Notes: generated by a model from the sequence alone, not told the origin. A stretch of DNA of 64,000 nt from an uncultured Lachnospiraceae bacterium (GCA_910580195.1 CAJTWA010000002.1:104947-168946); one strand, 5' to 3'. Counted from the first letter of the stretch, positions 24,069 to 32,896 are shown. Program-made: numbers and translations.

Positions 24069-24917
24069 CTATGCCCATAACTGCATCCACCCATCCACAA
24101 TTTCCCTTGCTGATTCCGGGTACTCTTGCATTTCCTGCAGCACTTTGGGCAAGGCTTCTACCGCATCCTTCCCAAGTGCAGATTCCAGCCTTCCCTGCGC
24201 CTGCGGGTTCAGCAATGTTACTGCCGCCCCATACCTATTGAGCTGCCCCTTGCCTGTGCTGCTCCGGTTTTCCGAAGCTAGGCTTGCGTTGCCGCCCTGA
24301 TATTTTTCTTCCTGAAATACATTGGCTGTACCATTGCCAGTTCCTGTTCCCCTGCCTATGCCATGCCCGCAGCAGCCATTTGCACACAGGCCATATGCTG
24401 GGAATCCATTCCTGCCCCTTGCCGTTGCATAAGCCTCAGAATAAGGCAGCCCGCCCCCAAGCCTGTCCTTTGCTGCCAAAAGCGCCTCGGCAAAAGACAG
24501 CGGGTTCCCTATGCCTGTATATAAGTATGGGTTTATAAACGCGCTGGTAATTCCTGCATATTGGCCGGGATTTGCCAAAACCTTGGCAGTTCCCCGGTAC
24601 TGGTATGGGCTTGCCAGAGCACTTGGCAGCCCTGTGTAGGAATATGGGCTTGCCAAAACATTTCCAATCCCCCTGTACTGGCTTGAACCCGCCAAGGTAT
24701 TTCCAATCCCCCTGTACTGGCTTGCATCCGCCAAGGTATTTCCAATCCCCCTGTACTGGTTTGCATCCGCCAAAACACTGCCGATTCCCCTGTACTGGCT
24801 TGTGTCCGCCATAACGCTGCCAATTCCCCTATACCGGCTGGGACTTGCCAAGGAACCCGCCGCCCCGCTATTCTGATACAGGCTTGCCCAACTATTATTA
24901 ATGCCGAAAATGTCCAT
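24069..24917 (-). CDS. Unknown protein with nine 13-residue YRGIG repeats
   Basis: This 282-residue protein is not recognised. The first 28 residues (MDIFGINNSWASLYQNSG...) lead into eight to nine tandem 13-residue units of the form YRGIGxxLAxxxQ (about 29-145), the first ones nearly identical and later ones diverged (YTGLPSALASPYQ, YTGIGNPLSF). A Gly/Cys-rich stretch (LCANGCCGHGIGRGTGTGNG, about 190-210) and a helical tail follow. No signal peptide is visible. It follows the kinase of two-component system 2 by 17 nt, and GGAGAGGG precedes ATG 24917; ATG 24938 is an alternative. The repeats suggest an assembled or surface structure, but that is inference. Confidence 0.7.
   Translation of the reverse strand: MDIFGINNSWASLYQNSGAAGSLASPSRYRGIGSVMADTSQYRGIGSVLADANQYRGIGNTLADASQYRGIGNTLAGSSQYRGIGNVLASPYSYTGLPSALASPYQYRGTAKVLANPGQYAGITSAFINPYLYTGIGNPLSFAEALLAAKDRLGGGLPYSEAYATARGRNGFPAYGLCANGCCGHGIGRGTGTGNGTANVFQEEKYQGGNASLASENRSSTGKGQLNRYGAAVTLLNPQAQGRLESALGKDAVEALPKVLQEMQEYPESAREIVDGWMQLWA
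24483..24833 (-). repeat. 39-bp tandem repeats encoding YRGIG units
   Basis: TTTCCAATCC-CCCTGTACTGG recurs with a 39-bp period (for example at 24661 and 24700). About nine copies are present, most conserved at 24640-24833 and degenerating toward 24483. The reading frame is kept. Confidence 0.9.
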
Positions 24918-24934
24918 AAAAGCCACCCTCTCCT

Positions 24935-26422
24935 TCATTCCATACTGCCCATACTGCTGCCATCCCATCCTTTTACCATGACAGATAATATGAACTTGTT
25001 ATTTTCCACGATGCAGTCTATATCGCCGCTATATTTTTCTGCACATTTCTGGATGTTTTTTAAGCCTATCCCGTGGAGTTCCCTGTCACCTTTTGCAGAT
25101 ATGGGAAACCCGCCGCCCTCCGGGAAAGAGGCTTCGCCGTCAAAGCTATTTTCGATTTCCATAAAAAACATCTGCTTTGCCTGAAACGTGCGGAGGGCAA
25201 TATAGGCTTCTGCCTGCGGCTCTTTTTCCCTCATCCGCATACAGGCCTCAATGGCGTTGTCAAGGCCATTGTTCAAGATAATCCCTATGTCGTACGGCTT
25301 TACGGCAAGGGCGTCCCCCAGCAGGAAATTGCCGGCATCCAGACGGATGCCCGGTACCTGTGTTTGTGCATAGCGGAATTTGCTGCCAACCACTGCGTCG
25401 CTGACGGCATTTCCTGTATGCACCCTGCTGTCAAGCTGCTCCACCGACTGGCACATCCCTGCAAAATACTGCTGGATTTCCTCCTGCTCCCCGGAATGGG
25501 GATGGCATTTTTCCTGTATCAGGCTTTGCAGGACTGCTATGTGGTTCTTCATGTCATGTTTCACTGCACGCACCCCGCTATACATATGCTCCAGCTCTGC
25601 CATGGAACCTTGCAGCTGGGTAATTTGGTGTTCCAGTATTGATTTTTCCGCCCGTTCTTCCTGCAGCTGGGCCAACTCCTGATAAATCCGGAAACTAAAC
25701 ACGTCCGCCAGCAGCAGGGACAATGCAAGCAGGGGAACCAGCAAGTGCAGGATGGGGAATTTTTCGTATAATATGACAGTCTTCCCATTTTCTGCTGTAA
25801 TGATAATCAGGGACACCAGCATATCTGCCAAAAGCCCTGCAGCAGCAGGGAGCAGGTAAAAATAGATTTCCTTTCCCATCCGCCTTTCCTCCCTGCCCGG
25901 AAAGCATCCCGCAATTTTCCTGACAGAAACAAAAAGCAGCAGCCCCTGCACCGCCCATTCAAGGGCAACGGAAACGTATGACACCGAACTCACCGCCGGA
26001 ACCAGCCAGCCCATGGGAATCCACCCGCGGCCCGCCCCATGGGCACATAAACTTATCAGGCTGTTCCCTAAGAACAGGAGGCTGCTGGCTGCCCAAAATG
26101 ACAGCTCCCGCAGGGACACAAACTGGACAGCCAGAAATATTTTTAACGGAAGGTTCCCTTCGTACCAAAAGGCGCAGAACCCAAACAGAGCCGCGGCGGA
26201 AATCAGCAGCTTGAAAAACCGCGCCATGCTGCCTAGTTCCGGAAACACCGCTTCACTGGCAATGCGCACTGCAATCCACAAAAGCCCGGCTGCCCATCCC
26301 GCATATTCCCGCCTGCAAAACTTTGGCCTCGCAAACTTGCCGAAAAAGAACTGGATGCAGTACCCTTCTGCCAAATACAGCAGGACGTCAAGGAGCCCTA
26401 TGATCCATTGTCCCAATATCAA
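24935..26422 (-). CDS. AgrC-like GHKL sensor histidine kinase (system 2)
   Basis: This 495-residue kinase has about six membrane segments (1-230), a coiled coil, the phospho-acceptor region SGVRAVKHDMKNHIAVLQSLI (about 288), N-box IGIILNNGLDNAIEACMR and G-box LHGIGLKNIQKCAEKYSG. Compared with kinase 1 its ATP lid is normal. There is no ATG before residue 68, so TTG 26422 (or the TTG six bases on) must start it; the weak GGGG upstream suggests low expression. The regulator gene lies 60 nt upstream and the repeat protein 17 nt downstream. No AgrBD peptide system is visible. Confidence 0.87.
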   Translation of the reverse strand: MILGQWIIGLLDVLLYLAEGYCIQFFFGKFARPKFCRREYAGWAAGLLWIAVRIASEAVFPELGSMARFFKLLISAAALFGFCAFWYEGNLPLKIFLAVQFVSLRELSFWAASSLLFLGNSLISLCAHGAGRGWIPMGWLVPAVSSVSYVSVALEWAVQGLLLFVSVRKIAGCFPGREERRMGKEIYFYLLPAAAGLLADMLVSLIIITAENGKTVILYEKFPILHLLVPLLALSLLLADVFSFRIYQELAQLQEERAEKSILEHQITQLQGSMAELEHMYSGVRAVKHDMKNHIAVLQSLIQEKCHPHSGEQEEIQQYFAGMCQSVEQLDSRVHTGNAVSDAVVGSKFRYAQTQVPGIRLDAGNFLLGDALAVKPYDIGIILNNGLDNAIEACMRMREKEPQAEAYIALRTFQAKQMFFMEIENSFDGEASFPEGGGFPISAKGDRELHGIGLKNIQKCAEKYSGDIDCIVENNKFILSVMVKGWDGSSMGSME

Positions 26423-26482
26423 TCACCCCATTCCCGAAATATCAACAGCCCTGCCATTTTTCCAAAACAATATGCCAGCCAT

Positions 26483-27223
26483 TCAAGGATTCCCATGGAG
26501 GATTGCCCCGCTGCTGCCAGCATCCTCCCGCAAATACCGCATATATGCTTTGACAAATTCCCCATACTTTTCCTTTGCCAGATAGGCGTACGCCCCGTTG
26601 CTTAAAATAATGCTTTCATGGCTGTACCCTTCCACATGTGCCATGTTCACCAGATAACCCCGGTGGCAGCGATAAAAGCCTGCGCCAAGCTGGCTTTCCA
26701 GCCCGCGCATGGAGGCATAGGCTTCTATCGTTTCCCCTGCGGTGTGGATTGCCACCTTTTTTCCCCTGCTCTCAATATAAGAAATGCTGCTTTTTTCCAA
26801 GGTGAAATTCTGGCGCTTTGTCTTTATCATCACCAAATCCCGCTGCCTGCCCTTCCTTTTTCCCACTTCCTCCATTGCCCGGCTAAATACCTGCCGGAAT
26901 TTCTGTTCCTCTATGGGTTTGAGCAAGTAGTGGAAAGCCGCTACGTCAAAGGCTTCAAATACATATTCCCGGATACCTGTAATAAATATCAGGATGGGTT
27001 CCCCGTTCCGTTCCCGGAGTATTTTGGCTGTTTCAATGCCATTTGTCCCCTCCATCTGGATATCAAGGAATATGATGTCAAACTGGGTTTGGGCTGCAAG
27101 CAGGCTGTCCCCTGTCCCATAGAGGGTTACAGAACTGTTTGGCTGTTCCTGCATAACCCATGTTTTTATCTGTTCTTGGATGATTGCTTCATCATCACAT
27201 ATCGCTATTTCCAATGTCCTCAC
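26483..27223 (-). CDS. LytTR response regulator (system 2)
   Basis: This 246-residue regulator has a receiver domain (CDDEA at 11-15, phospho-acceptor IIFLDIQMEG, YLLKPIEE) and a LytTR domain (about 140-235: LEKSSISYIESRGKKVAIH, FYRCHRGYLVNMAHVEG, LAKEKYGEFVKAYMRYL). It is normal in length, which shows how unusual the 299-residue paralogue at 13580 is. GTG 27223 follows AGGATTAG; a TTG three codons later would match the start of the paralogue. It may act on the direct repeats at 27393-27482 just upstream. Confidence 0.9.
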   Translation of the reverse strand: MRTLEIAICDDEAIIQEQIKTWVMQEQPNSSVTLYGTGDSLLAAQTQFDIIFLDIQMEGTNGIETAKILRERNGEPILIFITGIREYVFEAFDVAAFHYLLKPIEEQKFRQVFSRAMEEVGKRKGRQRDLVMIKTKRQNFTLEKSSISYIESRGKKVAIHTAGETIEAYASMRGLESQLGAGFYRCHRGYLVNMAHVEGYSHESIILSNGAYAYLAKEKYGEFVKAYMRYLREDAGSSGAILHGNP

Positions 27224-27392
27224 CTAATCCTGTTTCGTTTCTCCCGGGGATGGATCCCGCAGGGAGTTGTCTGCACTATTTATATCGGCAGGATTTTTGG
27301 TTTTTGGGCAAAAGGGAATGAAACCCCATCGGAATGGGAATGAAATCCATGGAAAAATTTATTATCCGCTTGATACGCCAAAATGCTGGCTG

Positions 27393-27512
27393 ACAAATTC
27401 TTTTTGCACAAAGGAAGCACACGGCAAAAGTTTTTTACACTAAAAAGTACCTGCCAAATGTTTTTTACATAAAAAAGTACCGATTGATTCAGAGGATGTT
27501 TCAGGGTATAAT
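27393..27512 (+). promoter_or_regulatory. Three 30-bp direct repeats ahead of a sigma-A promoter
   Basis: GGCAAAAGTTTTTTACAC (27423) and GCCAAATGTTTTTTACAT (27453) start a 30-bp repeat, with a weaker copy at 27393. They end directly at a promoter TTGATT (27484-27489), N17, TATAAT (27507-27512) that drives the Rpn-type gene. Direct repeats on one face of the helix just upstream of -35 suit an activator such as the LytTR regulator encoded divergently. Confidence 0.6.
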
Positions 27513-27677
27513 ATTGGCATACAATACTGCACAGAAAGGGCATCTGCAGCTATTATACTGTCCCAAACGGTACATGCGCCATAGATTTCACGGAGTAACC
27601 ATGGCGCCATGCCCCGGGAATGGCGGCTTTTGGAGCTAATTTGGCATTGCCCACAAGTATACGGAAGGAGGATGGCT

Positions 27678-28646
27678 GTGGACACGGAAATAAAAAAGTC
27701 AATCAGCGCGGCAGGCATGGATGCGCAGTATGATGAAAAGGCAAAATGCCTGCTGGGGAATAAAATTATTCTGGCGCATATTCTGGTAAAAACCGTAGAG
27801 GAGTTCCGGGGGATGGAGCCGGAAGACGTGGCTCCTTATATTGAAGGGGAACCTTTTATCGGCACAGTCCCCGCTGAGCCGGGGCAGACCAATGGGATAG
27901 CGGAAAAAAGCGGGCAGCGGGTTGTCGGGATGAATACAGAAAACGCAGAAATAAAGGAAGGGCTTGTAAGGTTTGACATTATTTTCTATGTGCGCATGAA
28001 AGACGGGGTATCGCAGATGATTGTGAACGTAGAGGCGCAGAAGGACACCCCTGCCGGATACCGCCTGCCAAACCGGGCAGTATTTTATGTGAGCAGGATG
28101 GTTTCTTCCCAGAAAGAGCGGGATTTTGTAAAAATGGATTATGACAGCATAAAGCCTGTCTTCAGCATTTGGCTATGTATGGACATGGAAGAAAACAGCA
28201 TGGACTATATGCACCTGACAAATGACAGGGTGATGGGGCACAGCCAGTGGGAAGGCGGGCTTGGCCTGCTGAACATCATGCTGATAGGAATCTCCAAGGA
28301 ACTTCCGGAACACAGCGGGGAATATGGGCTGCACCGCCTGCTGGGCGCCATGCTTTCCACGGAATTATCTACGGAGGAAAAACTGGAGATTATGGAAACA
28401 GAGTATAATATCCCGGTAAATGATAAGATGAGAGAGGATGTGAGCGCAATGTGTAATTTGAGCCAGGGAATCAGGGAAAAAGGAAGAGCCGAGGGAAGGG
28501 CCGAGGGAAGGGCCGAAAGGGAAGAAAGAATCATTCTAAATATGTACACGAACCACTTTACGCTGGAACAGATTGCAGTTGCAACAGGCATGGACATAGA
28601 TGGCATCCAGGCTGTTATTGTAAAGAAAGAGCCTGAATTGGTGTAA
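27678..28646 (+). CDS. Rpn-family PD-(D/E)xK nuclease / putative transposase
   Basis: This 322-residue protein belongs to the Rpn/YhgA-like recombination-promoting nuclease group. An N-terminal PD-(D/E)xK-type region (IKKSISAAGMDAQYDEKAKCLLGNKIILAHIL, then MIVNVEAQKDTPAGYRLPNRAVFYVSRMVSSQ) is followed by a helical C-terminus with three tandem GRAE units. The tail resembles a helix-turn-helix (LEQIAVATGMDIDGIQAVI). I place the start at GTG 27678, six bases after AAGGAGG; the ATG at 27672 directly abuts the ribosome-binding site. A second member is encoded at 55861. These proteins cut DNA in vitro, and their cellular role is debated. Confidence 0.82.
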   Translation: MDTEIKKSISAAGMDAQYDEKAKCLLGNKIILAHILVKTVEEFRGMEPEDVAPYIEGEPFIGTVPAEPGQTNGIAEKSGQRVVGMNTENAEIKEGLVRFDIIFYVRMKDGVSQMIVNVEAQKDTPAGYRLPNRAVFYVSRMVSSQKERDFVKMDYDSIKPVFSIWLCMDMEENSMDYMHLTNDRVMGHSQWEGGLGLLNIMLIGISKELPEHSGEYGLHRLLGAMLSTELSTEEKLEIMETEYNIPVNDKMREDVSAMCNLSQGIREKGRAEGRAEGRAEREERIILNMYTNHFTLEQIAVATGMDIDGIQAVIVKKEPELV

Positions 28647-28742
28647 CATTTCATTTCTATTAGAAAAAGAAAAGGGCGGAGAAAACGAAGGTTCTTCCAT
28701 ATATTTGTATATGGGAACAAAGAGAGTGTCATATAATCTGTG

Positions 28743-28770
28743 TAAATTGCCGGAATATTCCGGCAATTTA
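28743..28770. terminator. 28-bp perfect palindrome between convergent genes
   Basis: TAAATTGCCGGAAT is followed by its exact complement (centre AATATT), and GTG...CAC extends it. It lies between the convergent Rpn-type and flavodoxin-like genes, where a two-way terminator is expected. The absence of a loop is unusual, so a protein-binding site is possible. Confidence 0.5.
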
Positions 28771-28858
28771 CTTACACAGTTTAATTGACAAAGCCTGTTT
28801 TCAAATTACTTCCTTATGTGGCATTACCATTGCTGTTAGTTCCTTTCAGATTTTCCCT

Positions 28859-29476
28859 CTATTTCATTTTTTTCTTCACCCATTTTGCTACGCTCTTACT
28901 GGATAAATCCGTTAAGTCTTTGCCTTTTACTACTTTTGCGCCTTTTGCTGCTGCCTTAATCCCTTTCATGCTGCCGGATATGCCGCTCCCTCCGCTGGTG
29001 CAGAAGGGTACAACCGTTTTGCCTTTCAAGTTATAGGACTCCAGAAACGTGCGGATAATCATAGGTTCTTTACCCCACCAAATCGGATAACCCACAAAAA
29101 TAATGTCATATTTGCGGATATTTTTTACCTTCCCTTTCACCTTGGGCCTTACGCTGCCGCTTTTCTGTTCCACATTTGCCCGGCAGTTCTCATTGTTGTA
29201 ATCGAGGTCTGCATCCGTATAGGGCTTTGCCGCTTTTATCCGGTACAGCTTGCCGCCTGTTGCTTTTTTTACCTTTCCTGCTGCGTCCTTTGTTGTCCCT
29301 GTCGCTGAAAAATAAACAACCAAAACCTTTTTCTTTTTCGCCTTGCTGGCCGCATTGGCTTCAGTTCCCGGAACTGCCAGCCCCGCAATCAGTGCAATTG
29401 CCAATACTAAGCTCATCCAAGCGATCCTTTTTTTCTTTCCCATGCCAATCCCTTCCATTCCTGTTTTTCCTACCAC
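28859..29476 (-). CDS. Exported flavodoxin-like protein
   Basis: This 205-residue protein has an N-terminal signal (KKKRIAWMSLVLAIALIAGLAVPGTEANA) followed by a flavodoxin fold. The FMN phosphate loop is VVYFSATGTTKDAAGKV, and GYPIWWGKEPMIIRTFLESYNLKGKTVVPFCTSGGSGI matches the flavodoxin_4 group. The whole mature protein is very Lys-rich. GTG 29476 has GGGAGG 5 nt upstream and follows the CMD gene closely; ATG 29443 (MGKKKRIAW) is an alternative. A flavodoxin outside the cytoplasm would be an electron carrier or reductase at the cell surface, which is inference. Confidence 0.85.
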   Translation of the reverse strand: MVGKTGMEGIGMGKKKRIAWMSLVLAIALIAGLAVPGTEANAASKAKKKKVLVVYFSATGTTKDAAGKVKKATGGKLYRIKAAKPYTDADLDYNNENCRANVEQKSGSVRPKVKGKVKNIRKYDIIFVGYPIWWGKEPMIIRTFLESYNLKGKTVVPFCTSGGSGISGSMKGIKAAAKGAKVVKGKDLTDLSSKSVAKWVKKKMK

Positions 29477-29487
29477 TGCTGCCTCCC

Positions 29488-29835
29488 TTATTCCGCCACA
29501 GCTTCTGTCCCCTCATCCCATACTTCCTTTGCCAAGCGGAAAACTGCCCAGCCCTTCGGCCAGCCCACATACATGGTTGCATGGGTAATGATTGCTGCAA
29601 TCTCTTCTTTTGTTACCCCATTCTTTTTGGCATTTTCCAAATGGTATGACAGGGAAGAGTCCGTAATGCCAGATGCCATCAGCGACACTACCGTGATGAT
29701 ACATTTCATTTTCAGGGAAATGGCATCCTCGTTCCACACTTCCCCAAACAGCACATCATCATTCAGATGCGCAAACATTGGCGCAAATTCCCCAAGGCTT
29801 TCCCGGCCTGCAGTCTGTACTATTTTTTCACCCAT
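29488..29835 (-). CDS. Carboxymuconolactone decarboxylase-family protein
   Basis: This 115-residue protein has the CMD/AhpD-like fold: WNEDAISLKMKCIITVVSLMASGI, then LSYHLENAKKNGVTKEEIAAIITHATMYVGWPKGWAVFRLAKEVW. The usual AhpD CxxC is absent, with His in the second helix (YHLENAKKNG), so it belongs to the gamma-CMD-like branch rather than peroxidase-coupled AhpD. ATG 29835 is 8 nt after GGAGG; the ATG five codons earlier overlaps that site. It shares an operon with the exported flavodoxin-like gene 11 nt downstream, suggesting a redox role. Confidence 0.85.
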   Translation of the reverse strand: MGEKIVQTAGRESLGEFAPMFAHLNDDVLFGEVWNEDAISLKMKCIITVVSLMASGITDSSLSYHLENAKKNGVTKEEIAAIITHATMYVGWPKGWAVFRLAKEVWDEGTEAVAE

Positions 29836-30320
29836 ATTTTCTTCCTCCATTCTATTTTTTTGCTTTCCTTTTGTAGTATTGTATACCCTAAAACAGAAAA
29901 TATCAAATACCTATCTGTAATATAATTCCATAGGTTTTAGCTATATGTTCCAGCCTTCTGGGAAATAAGGCTTCTTTTGCATGATTGCTCTGGCATTTCC
30001 AGTTTATCCACACGCTGCTTTCAGGCGGAGGTTAAAAACTCAGGCAAGATTCTTGCGAAAACCGTGCCCCACAAGGCCATTCCCTGCCCGCATACAGCAT
30101 AGTAAAAATATTTGAAATTAAGAAAGAAGCATCCCTCTTCCGGATATCAGGCCCCTATACAATATAGGCAAAACAACTGTAAAAAGCTGCCAAAAAGCAT
30201 TGGCAATCCAATCTTGCCAAAAGCATTTTACGCCATGCCCTAAAATTATTTTCCCTTGCTTTTGGCATATTGGCAAGTACCTGATATTTTCCAACACACC
30301 CTAAGGCAAAGCACAAAACC
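29836..30320. other. About 480 bases of intergenic sequence
   Basis: Upstream of the CMD gene. It contains AT-rich sequence near 29880-29940 suitable for its promoter, and a small dyad TTGGCA/TGCCAA at about 30200-30220. No gene was seen. Confidence 0.4.
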
Positions 30321-30352
30321 AAAAGAAAAACTCTGGCTTATCTTCACCAGAG
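30321..30352 (-). terminator. Terminator of the LarA-like/dehydrogenase operon
   Basis: On the minus strand CTCTGG (30352-30347) pairs with CCAGAG (30336-30331), followed by TTTTTCTTTT. It lies about 95 nt after the dehydrogenase stop. Confidence 0.8.
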
Positions 30353-30446
30353 CTTTTCCCTTCCGCCGCAATCTAGCTGCCATACCTGCCCCATCGGAGC
30401 TTTGGGCTGTGCCTGCCTATCAGCAGGCGGCAAATATTTTTACTCC

Positions 30447-31505
30447 CTATTTTCCATCTGTAAAATCAATCATCACTTTCAGCATACCTGCCCCATTGCT
30501 GCTGAAATCTGCAAATGCCTCTGCCGCTTTTCCAAAAGGATAAACATCCGTAATGGCCTTTTCCAAATCTACTTTCCCTGCCTTCACCAAATCGATCAAT
30601 TCTGTAAAATCCTTTTCCAATGCATTGCGGCTGCCGTAGACATTCAGCTCCTTCTTCTGCAAAAGGGTAAAATTAAAGTCAAGGTTCTGCTTGCCAACCC
30701 CAATCAGCACTACTTTCCCGCCAAATGCGGCCGCATCTATGCAATTCTGGAACGTGCTTGGGAGGCCTACCGCTTCAATGCACACATCAAATCCGTGGGG
30801 GATTTTCATCCCATCCTTTTCAAAAAAACCGGTAATCTCCCCCACGCCTTTTTCAAATTCCTCCGGGCTGCTGTTTAAGATTTTCCCGTCAAACCCAAAA
30901 TTCCCAAGTGCATAATCCAGCTTTTGGGGCTGCACGTCGCTTACATACACTTCGCCCCCCAGCGCCTTGGCGGCTGTTGCTGCCAGCACGCCGATGGTCC
31001 CTGCGCCAATCACCAGCACCTTGTCCCCCGGGGTAATGCCTGCCCGCTGCACCCCATGGTAGCTAATGCAAAATGGCTCAATTGCCGCCAGCGCCTTGGG
31101 GGAAAGGCCTTTCCCATCATAAATCCGTTCGATGGGCATGGTAATATATTCACAAAATGCCCCGTCCCGCTGGCAGCCCATGGTTTCATTGTCCATGCAC
31201 GCATTTACAATCCCCCTTTCGCAGCTATAGCAATGGCCGCAGTTAAAATAGGGGTTGCAGGTCACTACCATCCCAGGCTTTAGGCCTTTTTCATTTTCAT
31301 CAATTTCTACAATTTCCGCACTAATCTCATGCCCCGGGATCCGCGGGTAGTCAAAATACACGAACGTCCCCCGGTAGGAGCCTAAGTCGCTTCCGCAGAT
31401 TCCACCATATAAAATTTTAAGCAGCGCCTCCCCCTGTTTCCTCACTGGCTTTTCTATCTCGCAAATCTCCACTTCGCCCGGCGCGTTAATCCTGACTGCT
31501 TTCAT
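30447..31505 (-). CDS. Zinc-type medium-chain dehydrogenase, sugar/polyol
   Basis: This 352-residue MDR enzyme has catalytic zinc ligands in GGICGSDLGSY and GHEISAEI, structural zinc cysteines NCGHCYSCERGIVNAC, and the Rossmann NAD motif VIGAGTIGVLAA. It should oxidise a secondary alcohol of a sugar, polyol or sugar acid with NAD. ATG 31505 (MKAVRI) is preferred because GGAAGGAA sits 6-8 nt before it; the ATG two codons earlier abuts that site. It is the last gene of a GntR-linked operon with the LarA-like protein. A second dehydrogenase of the same family is at 40984. Confidence 0.88.
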   Translation of the reverse strand: MKAVRINAPGEVEICEIEKPVRKQGEALLKILYGGICGSDLGSYRGTFVYFDYPRIPGHEISAEIVEIDENEKGLKPGMVVTCNPYFNCGHCYSCERGIVNACMDNETMGCQRDGAFCEYITMPIERIYDGKGLSPKALAAIEPFCISYHGVQRAGITPGDKVLVIGAGTIGVLAATAAKALGGEVYVSDVQPQKLDYALGNFGFDGKILNSSPEEFEKGVGEITGFFEKDGMKIPHGFDVCIEAVGLPSTFQNCIDAAAFGGKVVLIGVGKQNLDFNFTLLQKKELNVYGSRNALEKDFTELIDLVKAGKVDLEKAITDVYPFGKAAEAFADFSSNGAGMLKVMIDFTDGK

Positions 31506-31532
31506 ACTCATTTCCTTCCTTTCTTCTTGGCT

Positions 31533-32816
31533 CTACCACAGGTTCCCATCCCCGTCAAAGGGAAGGTACTCTGGCTTGCTTAAAATTTCAATGTCTGGGT
31601 GGCCCTTTACTGCGTCGTAATAGCTTTCCGACAGCATGATATGCTCAATATGCAGGCTGTTTGGGATCCGCACAATCCTTGGGTTTGCCTTGTCTATGCC
31701 ATTGCAGGTCTGCACGCAGACTTGGATAGCCTCCCGGTCGCTTTCCATCACAATGGGGATACGCACTCCGCCAAGGACAGTGCAGGTAATGGCATTGGGG
31801 TACATGGCAGCCAAATCCAGCTTCCCAAAGACACGCTGGGTCGTTGCGCTGGCATAGCCTAGGCCAATGCCGTTCCCGTGGGTCTGGGGGCTTAAGTCCA
31901 GCACGCAGACACGCTGGGACTTGATCCCTCCGGTGGCATAAGGGGAGCAAAACGTCCCAGTGATATTTGGGTCCATGCCGTCCCCGCTGAAATTTTTCCC
32001 AATCTGGTCTACCACAAGCACGTCACATTCCTCTACCAGAATCCGGGGCATATTGGCGGCGGCCTCTTTTAAAAGCTGCGGTTCCAGCAGTGCAACTTCA
32101 TCTGCGTTTACGGCTGCCAGCTTTGCCGTTTCATCGTAAGCGTTCTCAATAGTGGCTACTGCAAACAGCACTGGGGCCTGCTCCAAAATCGCCTTTCCAA
32201 ACATCGGCACATATTTTGCCATCTGCCCAAACCCCGCTTCATGGCAGACCTCTGCGCCATGCTGCTTGCCAAGGCCGATTGCCATCATTTTCATAATCCC
32301 GCTCTCAAACGGCCCCCGGAAAGCAGTGTGCGGTTTCACCCGGCAGCTTACAATAATCCCGTCTGCTTCAGCCGCATAGCGGTCAATGTAGACGTCCATC
32401 CCCTCTTCGTTCACCCCGATTTTCTTCACCTCCATGGAGGAATAGATGGGGCAGCCGATATACTCTTCCGTTATCCCGTAACTGTGGAGGATTGCTGCCT
32501 GCCCCTCTGCCGTAGCACCCCCGTGGCTCCCCATGGCTGGCACCACAAATGGGTGTGCGCCCATTTTTTTCACAAACCCTGCAATGCACTTGGTAATCAG
32601 CGCCACATTTGCAATCCCTCTGGAACCCGCTGTAATTGCAATCTGCATCCCCGGCTTTATCTGGGAGGAAAACTTTTCTTCCCTGAGGAGATTTTCTATG
32701 GCAGCGGGAATTTCTTCTGGCAGGATCCTTTCCCGTTTGAATTTCTGCCGGATTTGGAACATACGGGGAAGTGCCTGCCCACTTACCAAACCTGCTACAA
32801 TTGGCCTTTTTCTCAT
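31533..32816 (-). CDS. LarA-like (DUF2088, lactate racemase domain) protein
   Basis: This 427-residue protein matches the LarA family in length and in blocks AITAGSRGIANVALITKCI, PAMGSHGGATAEGQ and CRVKPHTAFRGPFESGIMKMMAIGLGKQHGA. LarA enzymes use a nickel pincer cofactor to racemise or epimerise alpha-hydroxy acids and sugar acids. Here the GSHGGAT motif differs from true lactate racemases, and no larBCE cofactor genes are in view. The sugar locus suggests a 2-epimerase or a related acid substrate. ATG 32816 follows GGGAGGGCGTT. A GntR operator-like sequence lies upstream at 32839-32850. Confidence 0.8.
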   Translation of the reverse strand: MRKRPIVAGLVSGQALPRMFQIRQKFKRERILPEEIPAAIENLLREEKFSSQIKPGMQIAITAGSRGIANVALITKCIAGFVKKMGAHPFVVPAMGSHGGATAEGQAAILHSYGITEEYIGCPIYSSMEVKKIGVNEEGMDVYIDRYAAEADGIIVSCRVKPHTAFRGPFESGIMKMMAIGLGKQHGAEVCHEAGFGQMAKYVPMFGKAILEQAPVLFAVATIENAYDETAKLAAVNADEVALLEPQLLKEAAANMPRILVEECDVLVVDQIGKNFSGDGMDPNITGTFCSPYATGGIKSQRVCVLDLSPQTHGNGIGLGYASATTQRVFGKLDLAAMYPNAITCTVLGGVRIPIVMESDREAIQVCVQTCNGIDKANPRIVRIPNSLHIEHIMLSESYYDAVKGHPDIEILSKPEYLPFDGDGNLW

Positions 32817-32838
32817 AACGCCCTCCCTATTGTACTAA

Positions 32839-32850
32839 TTGTTGTATACA
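32839..32850 (-). promoter_or_regulatory. GntR operator-like site upstream of LarA-like gene
   Basis: TTGTTGTATACA, about 22 nt before the start codon of the LarA-like gene. The core TTGTTGTATAC recurs in reverse at 33646-33656 and TGTATACA at 40541-40548. Confidence 0.55.
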
Positions 32851-32896
32851 TTAAAACGTGCAAACATCCCTCTTGGGGATATTATTTTGCAGCCTT

